Assembly: GCA_002723015.1 (NCBI GenBank)
Contig: PBNG01000031.1
Location: 1-17,673 of the forward strand
Source: Roseibacillus sp.
Lineage (GTDB): Bacteria > Verrucomicrobiota > Verrucomicrobiae > Verrucomicrobiales > Akkermansiaceae
Direction of reading: 5' to 3'
Length of the DNA stretch: 17,673 nucleotides
Made by a program: the position numbers and the translations under genes. The notes under the pieces were generated by a model. The model did no database searches. It was not told the DNA's origin and saw only the letters and a program-made list of their open reading frames with translations. The stretch's first letter is position 1. Each line of letters opens with the position of its first letter. Below are positions 6,555 to 13,583 of this stretch, one piece after another.

Positions 6555-7886
6555 TCACCTGGCAAGGTCCACCCGGATCAACTCTCTGTCGTTCCGGAGG
6601 AAAGCGGAGCGCATCGCAAAGGCAGGGTGACTCCAGAGCACCTTCCGCGCACCGGAAGTATTTGTGGGCTCCAGAACCCGCGCGCGGCTCACCTCCTGAT
6701 ACCCTTGCGGAGACAGCTCCGCGACAATGAGATCGCCCATTTCTCCCAGGATCCAGAACTGCTCATTCCCCACATGATAGACAAGAAAAGCGGTCCCGTA
6801 GCGCGGCACCCTCGGGCGGTCCGCGATTTCACGGGAAAGACAGGGTGCACGGCTCTCCCAGAGTCGCTTCCCCGACTTCATCTCCACGGCCATCAGCGCG
6901 CTTCTGTCGACGTCAACCCCGTAAATGATGCCATCGAGAAGGTAGGGCGTGCTGTTGACCGGATAGACCCCTTCTTTTGGCCCGCTCCGCCACAAAATCC
7001 GCGCCCCTGGAGGGTTACTGCTCATTTCGATCATACCACCAATCCGATTGTAACCGCTTACAAACAATCTGTTCCCCAGCTTTCTCGGCATTGCGATCGC
7101 GGATCCATTGGTCGGCTTTATTGGCACACTCCAAAAGACTCTGCCTGTTTTCGGATCATGCCCGGTCACCCCGGCCGGGTGCCATGCAATGAGCTGCTTG
7201 GTCCCCTCATGATCCACAATCTGAAGAGGGCAGTAGCCACAGTGGCGTGCTGAGAGAGCCCTCCAGGTCTCCCTTCCTGTCCGACGATCAAACGCTACAA
7301 TCACCGACCCCTCCCCTCCCACCATGCATATTACCAATTCGCCGTGGACGAGCGGGGGCGAGGAGTGCCCCCACATGGGCAGTGGTGCACCATATTCTTC
7401 CGTCAGGTTCTTCCGCCACTGGACCCTCCCATCGGTCGTAAGGCAGGTAAGATGACCCATGGTCCCGAGCGTGAAAATCTGATTGCCAGCAACCGTCGGA
7501 GTCGCCCGGGGTCCTCCGGGATAAGACACCTCATAGTCCCTCCGTTCTTCATGACTCCAAAGCATTTTTCCCGTCGAGGCATCCAGACACAGGACCCTCT
7601 CCCTGCCTGCCAGTTTTGCCTGTGCTCCCGCATCATTGATGATTTTGCCTTCCTCAATGATGAGATCCATCAGATACACTCTTCCCCTCGACACAGCAGG
7701 TCCGGAATACCCGGTGTGTACCGGGGCCCTCCAGAGTACTTCCGGGCCTCCTTCCGGTAAGCGGCGCACTACGCCCTCCTCGCGCCAAGTTGCCTCCCGT
7801 CCCTCACCAAGCCACTGGGGCCAGTCGTCAGCCTGTCCCGGGCTGATTCCGCACAGCAGGAGCAGCGAACAAAGCAATCGATTCAT
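6555..7886 (-). CDS. Secreted PQQ-like beta-propeller repeat protein
   Basis: The 443-residue product starts MNRLLCSLLLLCGISPGQA, a signal peptide with likely cleavage near residue 19, followed by DWPQWLG, the usual opening of PQQ-binding-like beta-propeller proteins in this phylum. Blade motifs of the form D-x-x-x-T/S-G-x-x-x-W recur: LDASTGKMLW (101-110), FDRRTGRETW, HDPKTGRVFW and VEMKSGKRLW. No cytochrome c motif (CxxCH) or dehydrogenase catalytic Asp pair is evident, so it is more likely a structural or binding propeller than a quinoprotein dehydrogenase. ATG 7898 (MFGDMNRL) is an alternative start. The same frame stays open to 8693, but that part is antisense to the second sulfatase and is not coding. 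It diverges from that sulfatase with 66 bp between starts and is followed by the DUF1080 gene. Confidence 0.88.
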   Translation of the reverse strand: MNRLLCSLLLLCGISPGQADDWPQWLGEGREATWREEGVVRRLPEGGPEVLWRAPVHTGYSGPAVSRGRVYLMDLIIEEGKIINDAGAQAKLAGRERVLCLDASTGKMLWSHEERRDYEVSYPGGPRATPTVAGNQIFTLGTMGHLTCLTTDGRVQWRKNLTEEYGAPLPMWGHSSPPLVHGELVICMVGGEGSVIVAFDRRTGRETWRALSARHCGYCPLQIVDHEGTKQLIAWHPAGVTGHDPKTGRVFWSVPIKPTNGSAIAMPRKLGNRLFVSGYNRIGGMIEMSSNPPGARILWRSGPKEGVYPVNSTPYLLDGIIYGVDVDRSALMAVEMKSGKRLWESRAPCLSREIADRPRVPRYGTAFLVYHVGNEQFWILGEMGDLIVAELSPQGYQEVSRARVLEPTNTSGARKVLWSHPAFAMRSAFLRNDRELIRVDLAR

Positions 7887-7952
7887 GTCGCCAAACATCG
7901 GGGCGCAAGCCACCCTTCTTGTCAACCCTTCCAGTGCGATTACTCGAGCATC

Positions 7953-9374
7953 ATGACCATGCGCTCTCTCCCTCTCATCATTCTCCTCTGCGGCCATGCT
8001 CTCGCCGGGAAGGCTGCCAGCCCCAACTTCATCCTGTGCATGGCTGATGACCTCGGATGGGGAGATACCGGGTTCAATGGCCACCCCGCCATCATGACCC
8101 CCAATCTGGACAAAATGGCCGGAGCGGGTGTCCGTCTCAGCCGCTTTTATGCGGGTGCACCCGTATGCTCCCCTACCCGCGGAAGCTGTCTCACAGGACG
8201 CAACCCTTTTCGGTATGGGGTAACGACTGCCAACGTCGGGCACCTCAGGAAGGAGGAAATCAGTCTTCCCGAGCTCCTCACCAGCAAGGGATACATCAGC
8301 GGTCTCTTTGGCAAATGGCACCTTGGAAGTCTGAGCCCGGACTTCAGTGGCAAGGGGCCCGGACGAAAAGCCCGACAGAACTTCATGACCCCTCGGATGG
8401 CGGGTTTCAGCGAGTGGTTCGCCAGCGAATTCTCGATTGCTACCTACAATCCCTATGACCCCTCCAACGCTCATTGTGCGGCCGCCCGTCGGGGTGACAT
8501 GCGGGCACTTTTCTGGCACAACGGAAAGCCTCTTGCACAGCCCCTCGCAGGCTGCACTTCTGAAATGGTCATGGATCGGGCGCTCCCATTCATCACCAGC
8601 GCCAGCAACCAGAAAACACCATTTTTTGTCGCCATCTGGTTCCACGCCCCGCACCTCCCGGTTGTGGGCCATCCCGATTACATCAAGGCGCACTATGACA
8701 ACTTACCAGACGACCAGCAGCAATATTTCAGCTGCGTTACCGCACTCGATGCTCAGATAGGCCGGCTGCGTGCGCACCTTCGTGATCTGGGTATCGAGAA
8801 AAAGACCATGGTGTGCTTCTCGAGTGACAACGGACCGGAGGGCAATCCTGGTCCACGGGGAAAATCGCAGGGGACGGCCGGTAATTTCCGGGGGCGTAAA
8901 CGCAGCCTCTACGAGGGGGGACTGCGTGTCCCGGCGGTAGTCGAGTGGCCCGGAACATTGGAACCCCGCGACGTCGAGACCCCATGCGTCAGCAGTGACT
9001 ACTTTCCCACTTTCTCAGCCATCGTAGCCCTACCTCTGGCGGAGCGCCCCTACGATGGCATCAACATCCTCCCCATCCTGAAAGGACAGCAGAAGGAGCG
9101 TCAGCGCACCGTTGGCTTCCGTTTCGGAAAGGACCGGACCTTGGTCAGTGACCGCTATAAGCTCGTTCACAATGCCGGCGGGCTCGGTCGACGCCGCTCA
9201 GATAACGGCAAAGTGCCTGTCAGCGAATTCGAACTTTATGACCTCGAGGGCGATCCCTCCGAGACCCGTAATATTGCTGCTGCATTACCGGGAATTGTAA
9301 CTCGCATGAAAAGAGAGCTTCGGGCCTTCGTCGAGTCCTGCGAGAAAAGTGCCAAGGGCGCAGACTATCGTTAG
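7953..9374 (+). CDS. Secreted Cys-type sulfatase (arylsulfatase A-like, S1 family)
   Basis: The 473-residue product carries a signal peptide (RSLPLIILLCGHALAGKAA, about 4-22) and a complete sulfatase core: Asp32-Asp33 (MADDLGWGD), formylglycine precursor Cys72 in CSPTR followed by GSCLTGRNP, Lys121 and His123 (GKWHLG), His231 and His234 (FHAPHLP), Asp292-Asn293 (SSDNGPEG) and Lys316 (GRKRSLYEGG). The C-terminal part has the family's ELYDLEGDPSE..N motif. It should remove sulfate esters from a carbohydrate outside the cytoplasm after formylglycine maturation by an enzyme not in this window. It is only distantly like the sulfatase at 2599 (different active-site context), so the two probably act on different sulfate positions. 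ATG 7959 is an alternative start; no strong Shine-Dalgarno is seen. Confidence 0.93.
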   Translation: MTMRSLPLIILLCGHALAGKAASPNFILCMADDLGWGDTGFNGHPAIMTPNLDKMAGAGVRLSRFYAGAPVCSPTRGSCLTGRNPFRYGVTTANVGHLRKEEISLPELLTSKGYISGLFGKWHLGSLSPDFSGKGPGRKARQNFMTPRMAGFSEWFASEFSIATYNPYDPSNAHCAAARRGDMRALFWHNGKPLAQPLAGCTSEMVMDRALPFITSASNQKTPFFVAIWFHAPHLPVVGHPDYIKAHYDNLPDDQQQYFSCVTALDAQIGRLRAHLRDLGIEKKTMVCFSSDNGPEGNPGPRGKSQGTAGNFRGRKRSLYEGGLRVPAVVEWPGTLEPRDVETPCVSSDYFPTFSAIVALPLAERPYDGINILPILKGQQKERQRTVGFRFGKDRTLVSDRYKLVHNAGGLGRRRSDNGKVPVSEFELYDLEGDPSETRNIAAALPGIVTRMKRELRAFVESCEKSAKGADYR

Positions 9375-9568
9375 CGGGGTAACAGGATCTCGCAGATCTC
9401 CAGACCCGGGGTGATCACTGAACTGACCCTCCGCCGGAGCCGTTCGAACCGATTGCAGCAGAAATATACGATCTGCTTTTCTGAATCGAAAATCTCGAAG
9501 ATTCTGCGTGCTCTCTCGCTCAAGGAAGGGTAAACCCCGCTCCCGGTCCTGATCCGGACGAACTTCAA
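9371..9568 (-). CDS. Small hypothetical protein (65 aa)
   Basis: The frame begins MKFVRIRTGSGVYPSLSERA and ends GLEICEILLPR. It fills the gap between the second sulfatase, whose stop it overlaps by 4 bases in convergent orientation, and efp, from which it diverges (19 bp between starts). Its codons are rich in G or C at the third position, as expected for coding DNA here, and the predicted peptide alternates basic helical (ERARRIFEIF, NRFERLRRR) and beta-like (KQIVYFCC) segments with no membrane span. I do not recognise a family. Two adjacent Cys (CC) and a later Cys could be functional. It could still be a chance frame, but the neat fit in the gap and the residue make-up favour a real gene. 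Confidence 0.5.
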   Translation of the reverse strand: MKFVRIRTGSGVYPSLSERARRIFEIFDSEKQIVYFCCNRFERLRRRVSSVITPGLEICEILLPR

Positions 9569-9586
9569 TTCACCTACTCAAATCCA

Positions 9587-10147
9587 ATGGCAGTCGTCGC
9601 GACCAAACTGAACAAGGGCCAGTGTATCCGGTATGAGGGAGACATGGGTGTCGTACTCCACCTGGAACATCGAACCCCCGGGAAGGGTAATGCTCTTATT
9701 GCGGCTACCATCCGTTCCTTCAATTCTGGAAATAAGAAAACCATTCGCTTCGCCTCCTCTGAAAAAGTGGACATCGTGGAAACACAGCGTCAGAAGCTGG
9801 AATTCTCTTATTCAGATCCCTCCGGGGCGCACTTCATGGATCTGGACACCTACGAAACGATCACCCTCGACGAAGGCCTGGTTGAAGACTGCCGGAGCTT
9901 CCTGAAGGAGGGGCAGGAGGTCGAAATCCTCTTCATTGAAGGGAACGCTGTCAGCGTCAGCCTGCCCGCCATCGTCGAGTTGAAAGTCACTGAATCCTCA
10001 GAGGGCATCAAGGGGGACACCGCGAACAATCCCACCAAGCCTGCTACTCTCGAAACCGGGGTCACGGTGCAGGTACCTCTCTTCGTGAAACCTGACGATG
10101 TCCTTAAGATCAACACCGAGGACGGAAGCTATGCCGGAAGGGCCTGA
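9587..10147 (+). CDS. efp: Elongation factor P
   Basis: The 186-residue product is full-length EF-P, which binds stalled ribosomes and promotes peptide bonds at polyproline stretches. The N-terminal KOW-like domain carries the acceptor loop HRTPGKGNA with Lys33 at the position of the modified lysine of E. coli EF-P, so lysine-type modification (or none) rather than arginine rhamnosylation is expected. The two OB domains follow, with DTYETITL in the middle and the conserved end KPATLETGVTVQVPLFVKPDD..KINTEDGSYAGRA. No Shine-Dalgarno is visible before ATG 9587; the 30 bases upstream are pyrimidine/A-rich. The gene converges on the secreted protein gene at 10186 (38 bp between stops). No modification enzyme (epmA/epmB type) lies in the window. 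Confidence 0.97.
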   Translation: MAVVATKLNKGQCIRYEGDMGVVLHLEHRTPGKGNALIAATIRSFNSGNKKTIRFASSEKVDIVETQRQKLEFSYSDPSGAHFMDLDTYETITLDEGLVEDCRSFLKEGQEVEILFIEGNAVSVSLPAIVELKVTESSEGIKGDTANNPTKPATLETGVTVQVPLFVKPDDVLKINTEDGSYAGRA

Positions 10148-10185
10148 AGAGGACACAAGAACATCATTCACCTGTCAGCCGGGAA

Positions 10186-11226
10186 TCAGGGCTTCTCTAC
10201 CCGGAGTCGAATGAAATTACGATCCCCGGAAAGCAAAACCACGGTGGGCAGAATCTCTCCCACGGGGATTGGATTCTCAAATCCGAGGATAAGAAATGGA
10301 TCGAGCGCAGTCCATCCCTCCTGACTGAAATTACCTTCGACCGTGATGGGCGCCCGGATTCCCGCTGGTCCGTGCTCAAGGATGAGATCCACCTGCCCCG
10401 GAATCAGCGGATCAGTTACGAAGAGTCTGGGACGGGCGTCCGCATCGTAACCGAGTGCCCAGAGGAGTCCGTTGGGAACTCCATCCCCGTCGTGATCTCC
10501 TTCAAAGGCGGCATCTGGAATTCCCTGGATCTCCGCCCAACCCAAATACGGATCGAGAGGCACCTCGATAACACCCTCAAAATGAACCGTTGAGCTCACC
10601 CTCACATCCACTCCTTCCTGGAGCGGATTGCTGAATTGAACCGGTAAATCCACCATGACGCCGTAAGTCACCGTGTTACCCTTGATCGCTATTCGGGATA
10701 GCTCCACCGTCCCTGTCCCGGCGCCAGTGCCCGAAACCGGACTCTGTGAGAAATTCTCATTCACTTCCCCAACGATGGATGAGCCCGTGATAACTCCCTC
10801 ATCCAGCGTGACCTCATGCTCCCCGGCGTCGAACTGCCCGCTTACCGGGTCAACCCATCCTCCAAGGGTCGTGGAAATAGTGGCTTCGATTCCATTAAGG
10901 TTAACATCCGCCACCCTGATCGGACCAATCTCCAGGGAGAAGCTCATGTCGGTGGCAGTGAGGTCCGCCGAATTGATCGTCAGCCTTGAGACCTGGTCCG
11001 TCCCCGGGTCAATCTCAAGTGTCGCCTCTACCGCCCCGGCGAGCTCACTACTTTCTTCATCCTCAATCCCGAGAGCCGAGAGCGTGACGTTGAGAACATT
11101 TGATCCTGGCTCATCAGATAGAGCGAGTAAGGTCGTGACACGAACCTGAGCCGGGGCGAGTCCTGAGAGCGCTCCGAACAGAACAGCCACCAGGGAGCGA
11201 AAAGAGAGGAATCGTCTGACAGCCAT
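10186..11226 (-). CDS. Secreted protein with C-terminal DGDG/ALG-type domain, function unknown
   Basis: The product from ATG 11226 is 346 residues, starting MAVRRFLSFRSLVAVLFGALSGLAPAQ, a signal peptide with cleavage after APA. The middle, about 200 residues, is beta-rich, acidic and Thr/Ser/Gly-rich with no motif I recognise. It is followed by a Ca-binding-like loop HDGDGVPNGLLWALGYDA and an ending NFIRLRVEKP. This D-x-D-G-D-G-x-x-N-x-L-x-x-ALG...RLRV arrangement resembles a C-terminal module found on many exported Verrucomicrobiota proteins, which may serve as a surface-anchoring or sorting element. The frame extends upstream to 11280, but the Met at 11226 puts the signal peptide at the N-terminus. 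A low-Cys, low-Lys composition fits a cell-surface protein. A lipid-binding or adhesive role is possible but unsupported. Confidence 0.72.
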   Translation of the reverse strand: MAVRRFLSFRSLVAVLFGALSGLAPAQVRVTTLLALSDEPGSNVLNVTLSALGIEDEESSELAGAVEATLEIDPGTDQVSRLTINSADLTATDMSFSLEIGPIRVADVNLNGIEATISTTLGGWVDPVSGQFDAGEHEVTLDEGVITGSSIVGEVNENFSQSPVSGTGAGTGTVELSRIAIKGNTVTYGVMVDLPVQFSNPLQEGVDVRVSSTVHFEGVIEVPLDPYLGWAEIQGIPDAAFEGDHDGDGVPNGLLWALGYDADARPRLFVTDPLIPGQVDLILEHGPAGIRAPITVEGNFSQEGWTALDPFLILGFENPIPVGEILPTVVLLSGDRNFIRLRVEKP

Positions 11227-11446
11227 TAAGTTACGACCTGGGTGACCCACCAGCCCTACCCGCCCAGTCCGTCGCGTCAATCAAATCCCGGAGGCGGCCC
11301 GGCTAAGGGTTCCTATTCCACACATCGGAACCGCACCCCAAGCCCATGATTTAATGTCCCCTCGCAAGGACTTGCCCGGTCAAACACACCGCCGATCGAC
11401 CAATATTCTTTAACTTTTATAAAATATCTACTATCTCCCCATTCGC
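11227..11446. promoter_or_regulatory. Divergent intergenic region with AT-rich promoter-like core
   Basis: These 220 bases separate the divergent secreted-protein gene and the metalloprotease gene. Near the right side, TATAAAAT (11418-11425) sits inside a 10-bp palindrome TTTTATAAAA (11415-11424) and is preceded by TCGACC (11396-11401) with a 16-base spacer, a plausible sigma70-type promoter for the plus-strand gene. The region is otherwise GC-rich and holds no convincing gene; short frames in it look like chance. Confidence 0.45.
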
Positions 11447-12370
11447 GTGGCACGACGCCGAAAACAACTCCATCTCCGGCGAGCGGCTGAAAACCGTAAG
11501 GCAACCCATCCCTCGCTCCGGGAAGCACTCCGGGAAGCAGACCGCAGGGCACGGCACCGGGCTAACCAGCGATCATGGCGTCGTCGCGGACTTACCTCCG
11601 TTAAATCCGCCATTGCAGAGTCTCACTACAATGAGACCCAACTGGGTTGGGTGACGAGGTCCCTGCGGATCCTCGCCGGACTGGCCCTTCTGCCGCTTTG
11701 CTTCATTACCACCGTCACCATCCTCAATCCTAACCTTCATGTTTCGGGAGTCGCGGATGGCAGCGCTTCATTCTGGCTTCAATTCTGGCGTAGTAACGCT
11801 TTCCTCTACTTCTCCGTTGGATTTCTCCTCTATCTGGGCTGGTTTTTCACGAGGCTTCTCCAGCCAGTTTTCCTCTATTTTTACGTGTTGGGCCACGAAC
11901 TTACCCACGTCATCTTTGTCTACCTTTGCCTCGGACGCGTCAGCGGCTTTCGAGTCGGACTTGATGGTGGCCACATCGTGACAAATAAGTCCAACATCCT
12001 CATCGCCCTCTCTCCCTACTTCATTCCCTTCTGGTCCGTTATCACGTTTCTCCTCATGACGGGACTCGGCCTGGTCTTCGCCTTCCCCCATCAGGAAAAA
12101 TTCCTTTATGGCCTGATTGGGGCAACATGGAGTTTCCATCTTCTTTGGACCCTCTGGATCATCCCGCGGGACCAGCCCGACCTGAAGGAAAACGGGACAT
12201 TTTTTTCCCTCTCCCTCATTTACCTCTCGAACGTGCTGCTGCTTTCCGGCCTACTTTGTCTTGCCTCCCCGGAACTGACATGGCGTCACTTCGTTTACAA
12301 CTGGGCCAACAACTTCATGGATGTGGTGACTTCCGTCCAGACGGCCCTCCAGGGATCCGGAATGCAGTAA
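11447..12370 (+). CDS. M50-like membrane metalloprotease (HExxH) with Arg-rich N-terminal tail
   Basis: The 307-residue product from GTG 11447 begins with about 50 very basic residues (many Arg), then has about six hydrophobic spans. His150-Glu151-x-x-His154 (VLGHELTHVIFVYL) lies in a span, as in intramembrane site-2-type zinc proteases, and is followed by ALSPYFIPFWS. A later IIPRDQPDLKENG (238-250) offers Asp242 or Asp245 as a third zinc ligand. Such enzymes cleave membrane-embedded substrates; the M50 assignment is by motif and topology, not full alignment. No ATG exists before the spans; GTG at about 11654 (VTRSLRILAG) is an alternative start that would remove the basic tail. There is no Shine-Dalgarno; the promoter-like TATAAAAT is about 22 bases upstream, so the leader would be very short. 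The next gene starts 2 bases after the stop, implying an operon. Confidence 0.72.
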   Translation: MARRRKQLHLRRAAENRKATHPSLREALREADRRARHRANQRSWRRRGLTSVKSAIAESHYNETQLGWVTRSLRILAGLALLPLCFITTVTILNPNLHVSGVADGSASFWLQFWRSNAFLYFSVGFLLYLGWFFTRLLQPVFLYFYVLGHELTHVIFVYLCLGRVSGFRVGLDGGHIVTNKSNILIALSPYFIPFWSVITFLLMTGLGLVFAFPHQEKFLYGLIGATWSFHLLWTLWIIPRDQPDLKENGTFFSLSLIYLSNVLLLSGLLCLASPELTWRHFVYNWANNFMDVVTSVQTALQGSGMQ

Positions 12371-12372
12371 GG

Positions 12373-13062
12373 ATGGGCATCTCATTGAAAGCCTCGGCTG
12401 CTGTCGTCCTCCTTGTCGGAGCTTCTTGGGTCTTTGCGGGTCCAGCTCGCGTCTGGCGCTATACGGATGGGAGAACCTTCACAGCAGAATACCAGTGGTC
12501 AGACCAGAAAACTCTCTACCTCAAGGACCGCAAGGGGCGCGAATTTCAAGTGGAGCTAGGTGCTCTTTCTAATGCCGATCTCGAATATACGAGGGGATTA
12601 GGCGACCGAGACGCAGCCGGAGGAATCATCTACCATGCACCCCTGACCTGGGAAGAGTATCGGTCAAAGAAAGTCACCACCTCCAAGGCGAGAGAGCTCG
12701 GATATTACCCCATCAATTCCGAACCCAGCACTGAGGGGACCTTGCGTCTCCAGTTCAGACGTTTTGGCCCCCCTCCCTCAATCTCCGCTGACCAGCGAGT
12801 CGTCCTTCGGGTCACAACGCATGCCCGCGGAGGAACGAGAAGCACCATCCGGGTTCAGTCTGGGGGGAAGACCATCGGTGCTGCAAGGGGAGCGCCTGCA
12901 GGATCTCGATTCGACATCCCTCTTCCTCCCACCGTTCTCGAGGGCTCAAGCAGCATCGTTTTCGACCTCACGGGCGGAAGCGACACGATGCTGGTTCGGA
13001 CTACGGAGTCAGGGGCAGGGCCACGCCTCCTCGTTCTGAAACCGAAACAAAACAATCCGTAA
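12373..13062 (+). CDS. Secreted SHD1-like domain protein
   Basis: The 229-residue product starts at ATG 12373, two bases after the metalloprotease stop, with signal peptide MGISLKASAAVVLLVGASWVFAG. The first mature segment, VWRYTDGRTFTAEYQW....LYLKDRKGREFQVELGALSNADLEY, matches the pattern of SLA1-homology-domain-1-like modules (R-x-W-T-x-x-D-G...A-E...V-L...DG....V-x-L..L-S..D..Y) common in Planctomycetota and Verrucomicrobiota exported proteins. The C-terminal half (about 120-229) is a beta-rich, Gly/Arg/Ser-rich region with no recognised motif and ends in a short basic tail. The frame is open upstream to 12127, but that lies inside the metalloprotease gene in another frame. Tight coupling suggests that it works with, or is a substrate of, the membrane protease; this is inference. 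Confidence 0.7.
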   Translation: MGISLKASAAVVLLVGASWVFAGPARVWRYTDGRTFTAEYQWSDQKTLYLKDRKGREFQVELGALSNADLEYTRGLGDRDAAGGIIYHAPLTWEEYRSKKVTTSKARELGYYPINSEPSTEGTLRLQFRRFGPPPSISADQRVVLRVTTHARGGTRSTIRVQSGGKTIGAARGAPAGSRFDIPLPPTVLEGSSSIVFDLTGGSDTMLVRTTESGAGPRLLVLKPKQNNP

Positions 13063-13132
13063 CAGGCTCAATTTCTTGACACCTGCATGAGATCGCGCAT
13101 TCTCCCCGCCCGCCACTGAGGGCGCCATTTTC

Positions 13133-13411
13133 ATGAAAGCGGATCTCCACCCCGAATACAGTCCGGTCATTTTCCAGGACATGAGTACCGGCAAGCAGTA
13201 TGTGACGCGCTCTACCGCGAAGTCCGATCGAGTCGAGCAGGTGGACGGAGTTGATCATTTTGTCATTTCCATTGGAGTCACCGCCGACTCCCACCCGTTC
13301 TTCACGGGCCAGAAGCAGTTCGTCGACACCGAGGGACGAATCGACAAGTTCCAGAAGCGCTTCGGCGCGGTGCGGCGCGCGAAGAAGCCCAAGTCGGGGA
13401 GCCCAGAGTAG
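13133..13411 (+). CDS. rpmE2: 50S ribosomal protein L31 type B
   Basis: The 92-residue product matches type B (zinc-independent) L31 of the large ribosomal subunit: MKADLHPEY at the start, PVIFQDMSTGKQYVTRST, a central DHFVISIGVTADSHPFFTG segment and a basic end KFQKRFGAVRRAKKPKSG. It has no Cys, as expected for the form lacking the zinc ribbon, which many bacteria use under zinc limitation. A GAGGGC 11 bases upstream of ATG 13133 is a distant ribosome binding site candidate. It lies 70 bp after the SHD1-like gene on the same strand and converges on rpsA, with hairpins at 13485-13559 between them. The C-terminus is about ten residues longer than the E. coli paralogue. Confidence 0.95.
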   Translation: MKADLHPEYSPVIFQDMSTGKQYVTRSTAKSDRVEQVDGVDHFVISIGVTADSHPFFTGQKQFVDTEGRIDKFQKRFGAVRRAKKPKSGSPE

Positions 13412-13484
13412 ACAGGGGACCCTCTCTTTTCCCTGAAGGAGAGCAATTCACCAAGGGCCTCGTGATTGTGCCACTGGCCTCGTC

Positions 13485-13517
13485 CGGAATTACGCTGTAA
13501 TGGCTTACAGAGTTCCG
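13485..13517 (+). terminator. Hairpin downstream of rpmE2
   Basis: CTGTAA-TGGC-TTACAG is a perfect 6-bp stem with a tetraloop (13495-13510), extended by CGGAA (13485-13489) and TTCCG (13513-13517) across an asymmetric internal loop. It has no direct T-run on the plus strand, so it may be an end-protecting or weak termination structure for rpmE2 rather than a classical terminator. Confidence 0.35.
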
Positions 13518-13521
13518 TACG

Positions 13522-13559
13522 AAAAAACGCCTCAGGGCGGTTTCAACCACCCCGAGGCG
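13522..13559 (-). terminator. Strong rho-independent terminator of rpsA
   Basis: Inverted repeat 13528-13559: CGCCTC/GAGGCG outer stem, then GGG/CCC and GG/CC inner pairs with single mismatches and a TTTCAA loop. On the minus strand it is followed by six T (complement of AAAAAA at 13522-13527), 24 bases after the rpsA stop. This is a textbook intrinsic terminator. Because the stem is nearly symmetric it may also halt plus-strand transcription from rpmE2, though the T-run is only on the minus side. Confidence 0.92.
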
Positions 13560-13583
13560 TGAAATTTCTCACAAGGGGAGCTT

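Noticed and set aside
6555..7886. Reading the beta-propeller protein as a quinoprotein alcohol dehydrogenase
   Set aside because: Too short and lacking a CxxCH heme site or the vicinal Cys and catalytic Asp context of those enzymes.
7896..7925. TTGACA on the minus strand between the beta-propeller and second sulfatase genes as a promoter
   Set aside because: No -10 hexamer at a suitable distance; the expected position falls on GC-rich sequence at the start codon.
7887..8693. N-terminal extension of the beta-propeller frame to 712 residues
   Set aside because: The extension is antisense to the second sulfatase and the signal peptide begins at 7886, so it is an open shadow frame.
11313..11613. 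Short minus-strand frames in the 11.3-11.6 kb region
   Set aside because: Arg-rich or low-information peptides overlapping the promoter region and the metalloprotease N-terminus; no supporting signals.
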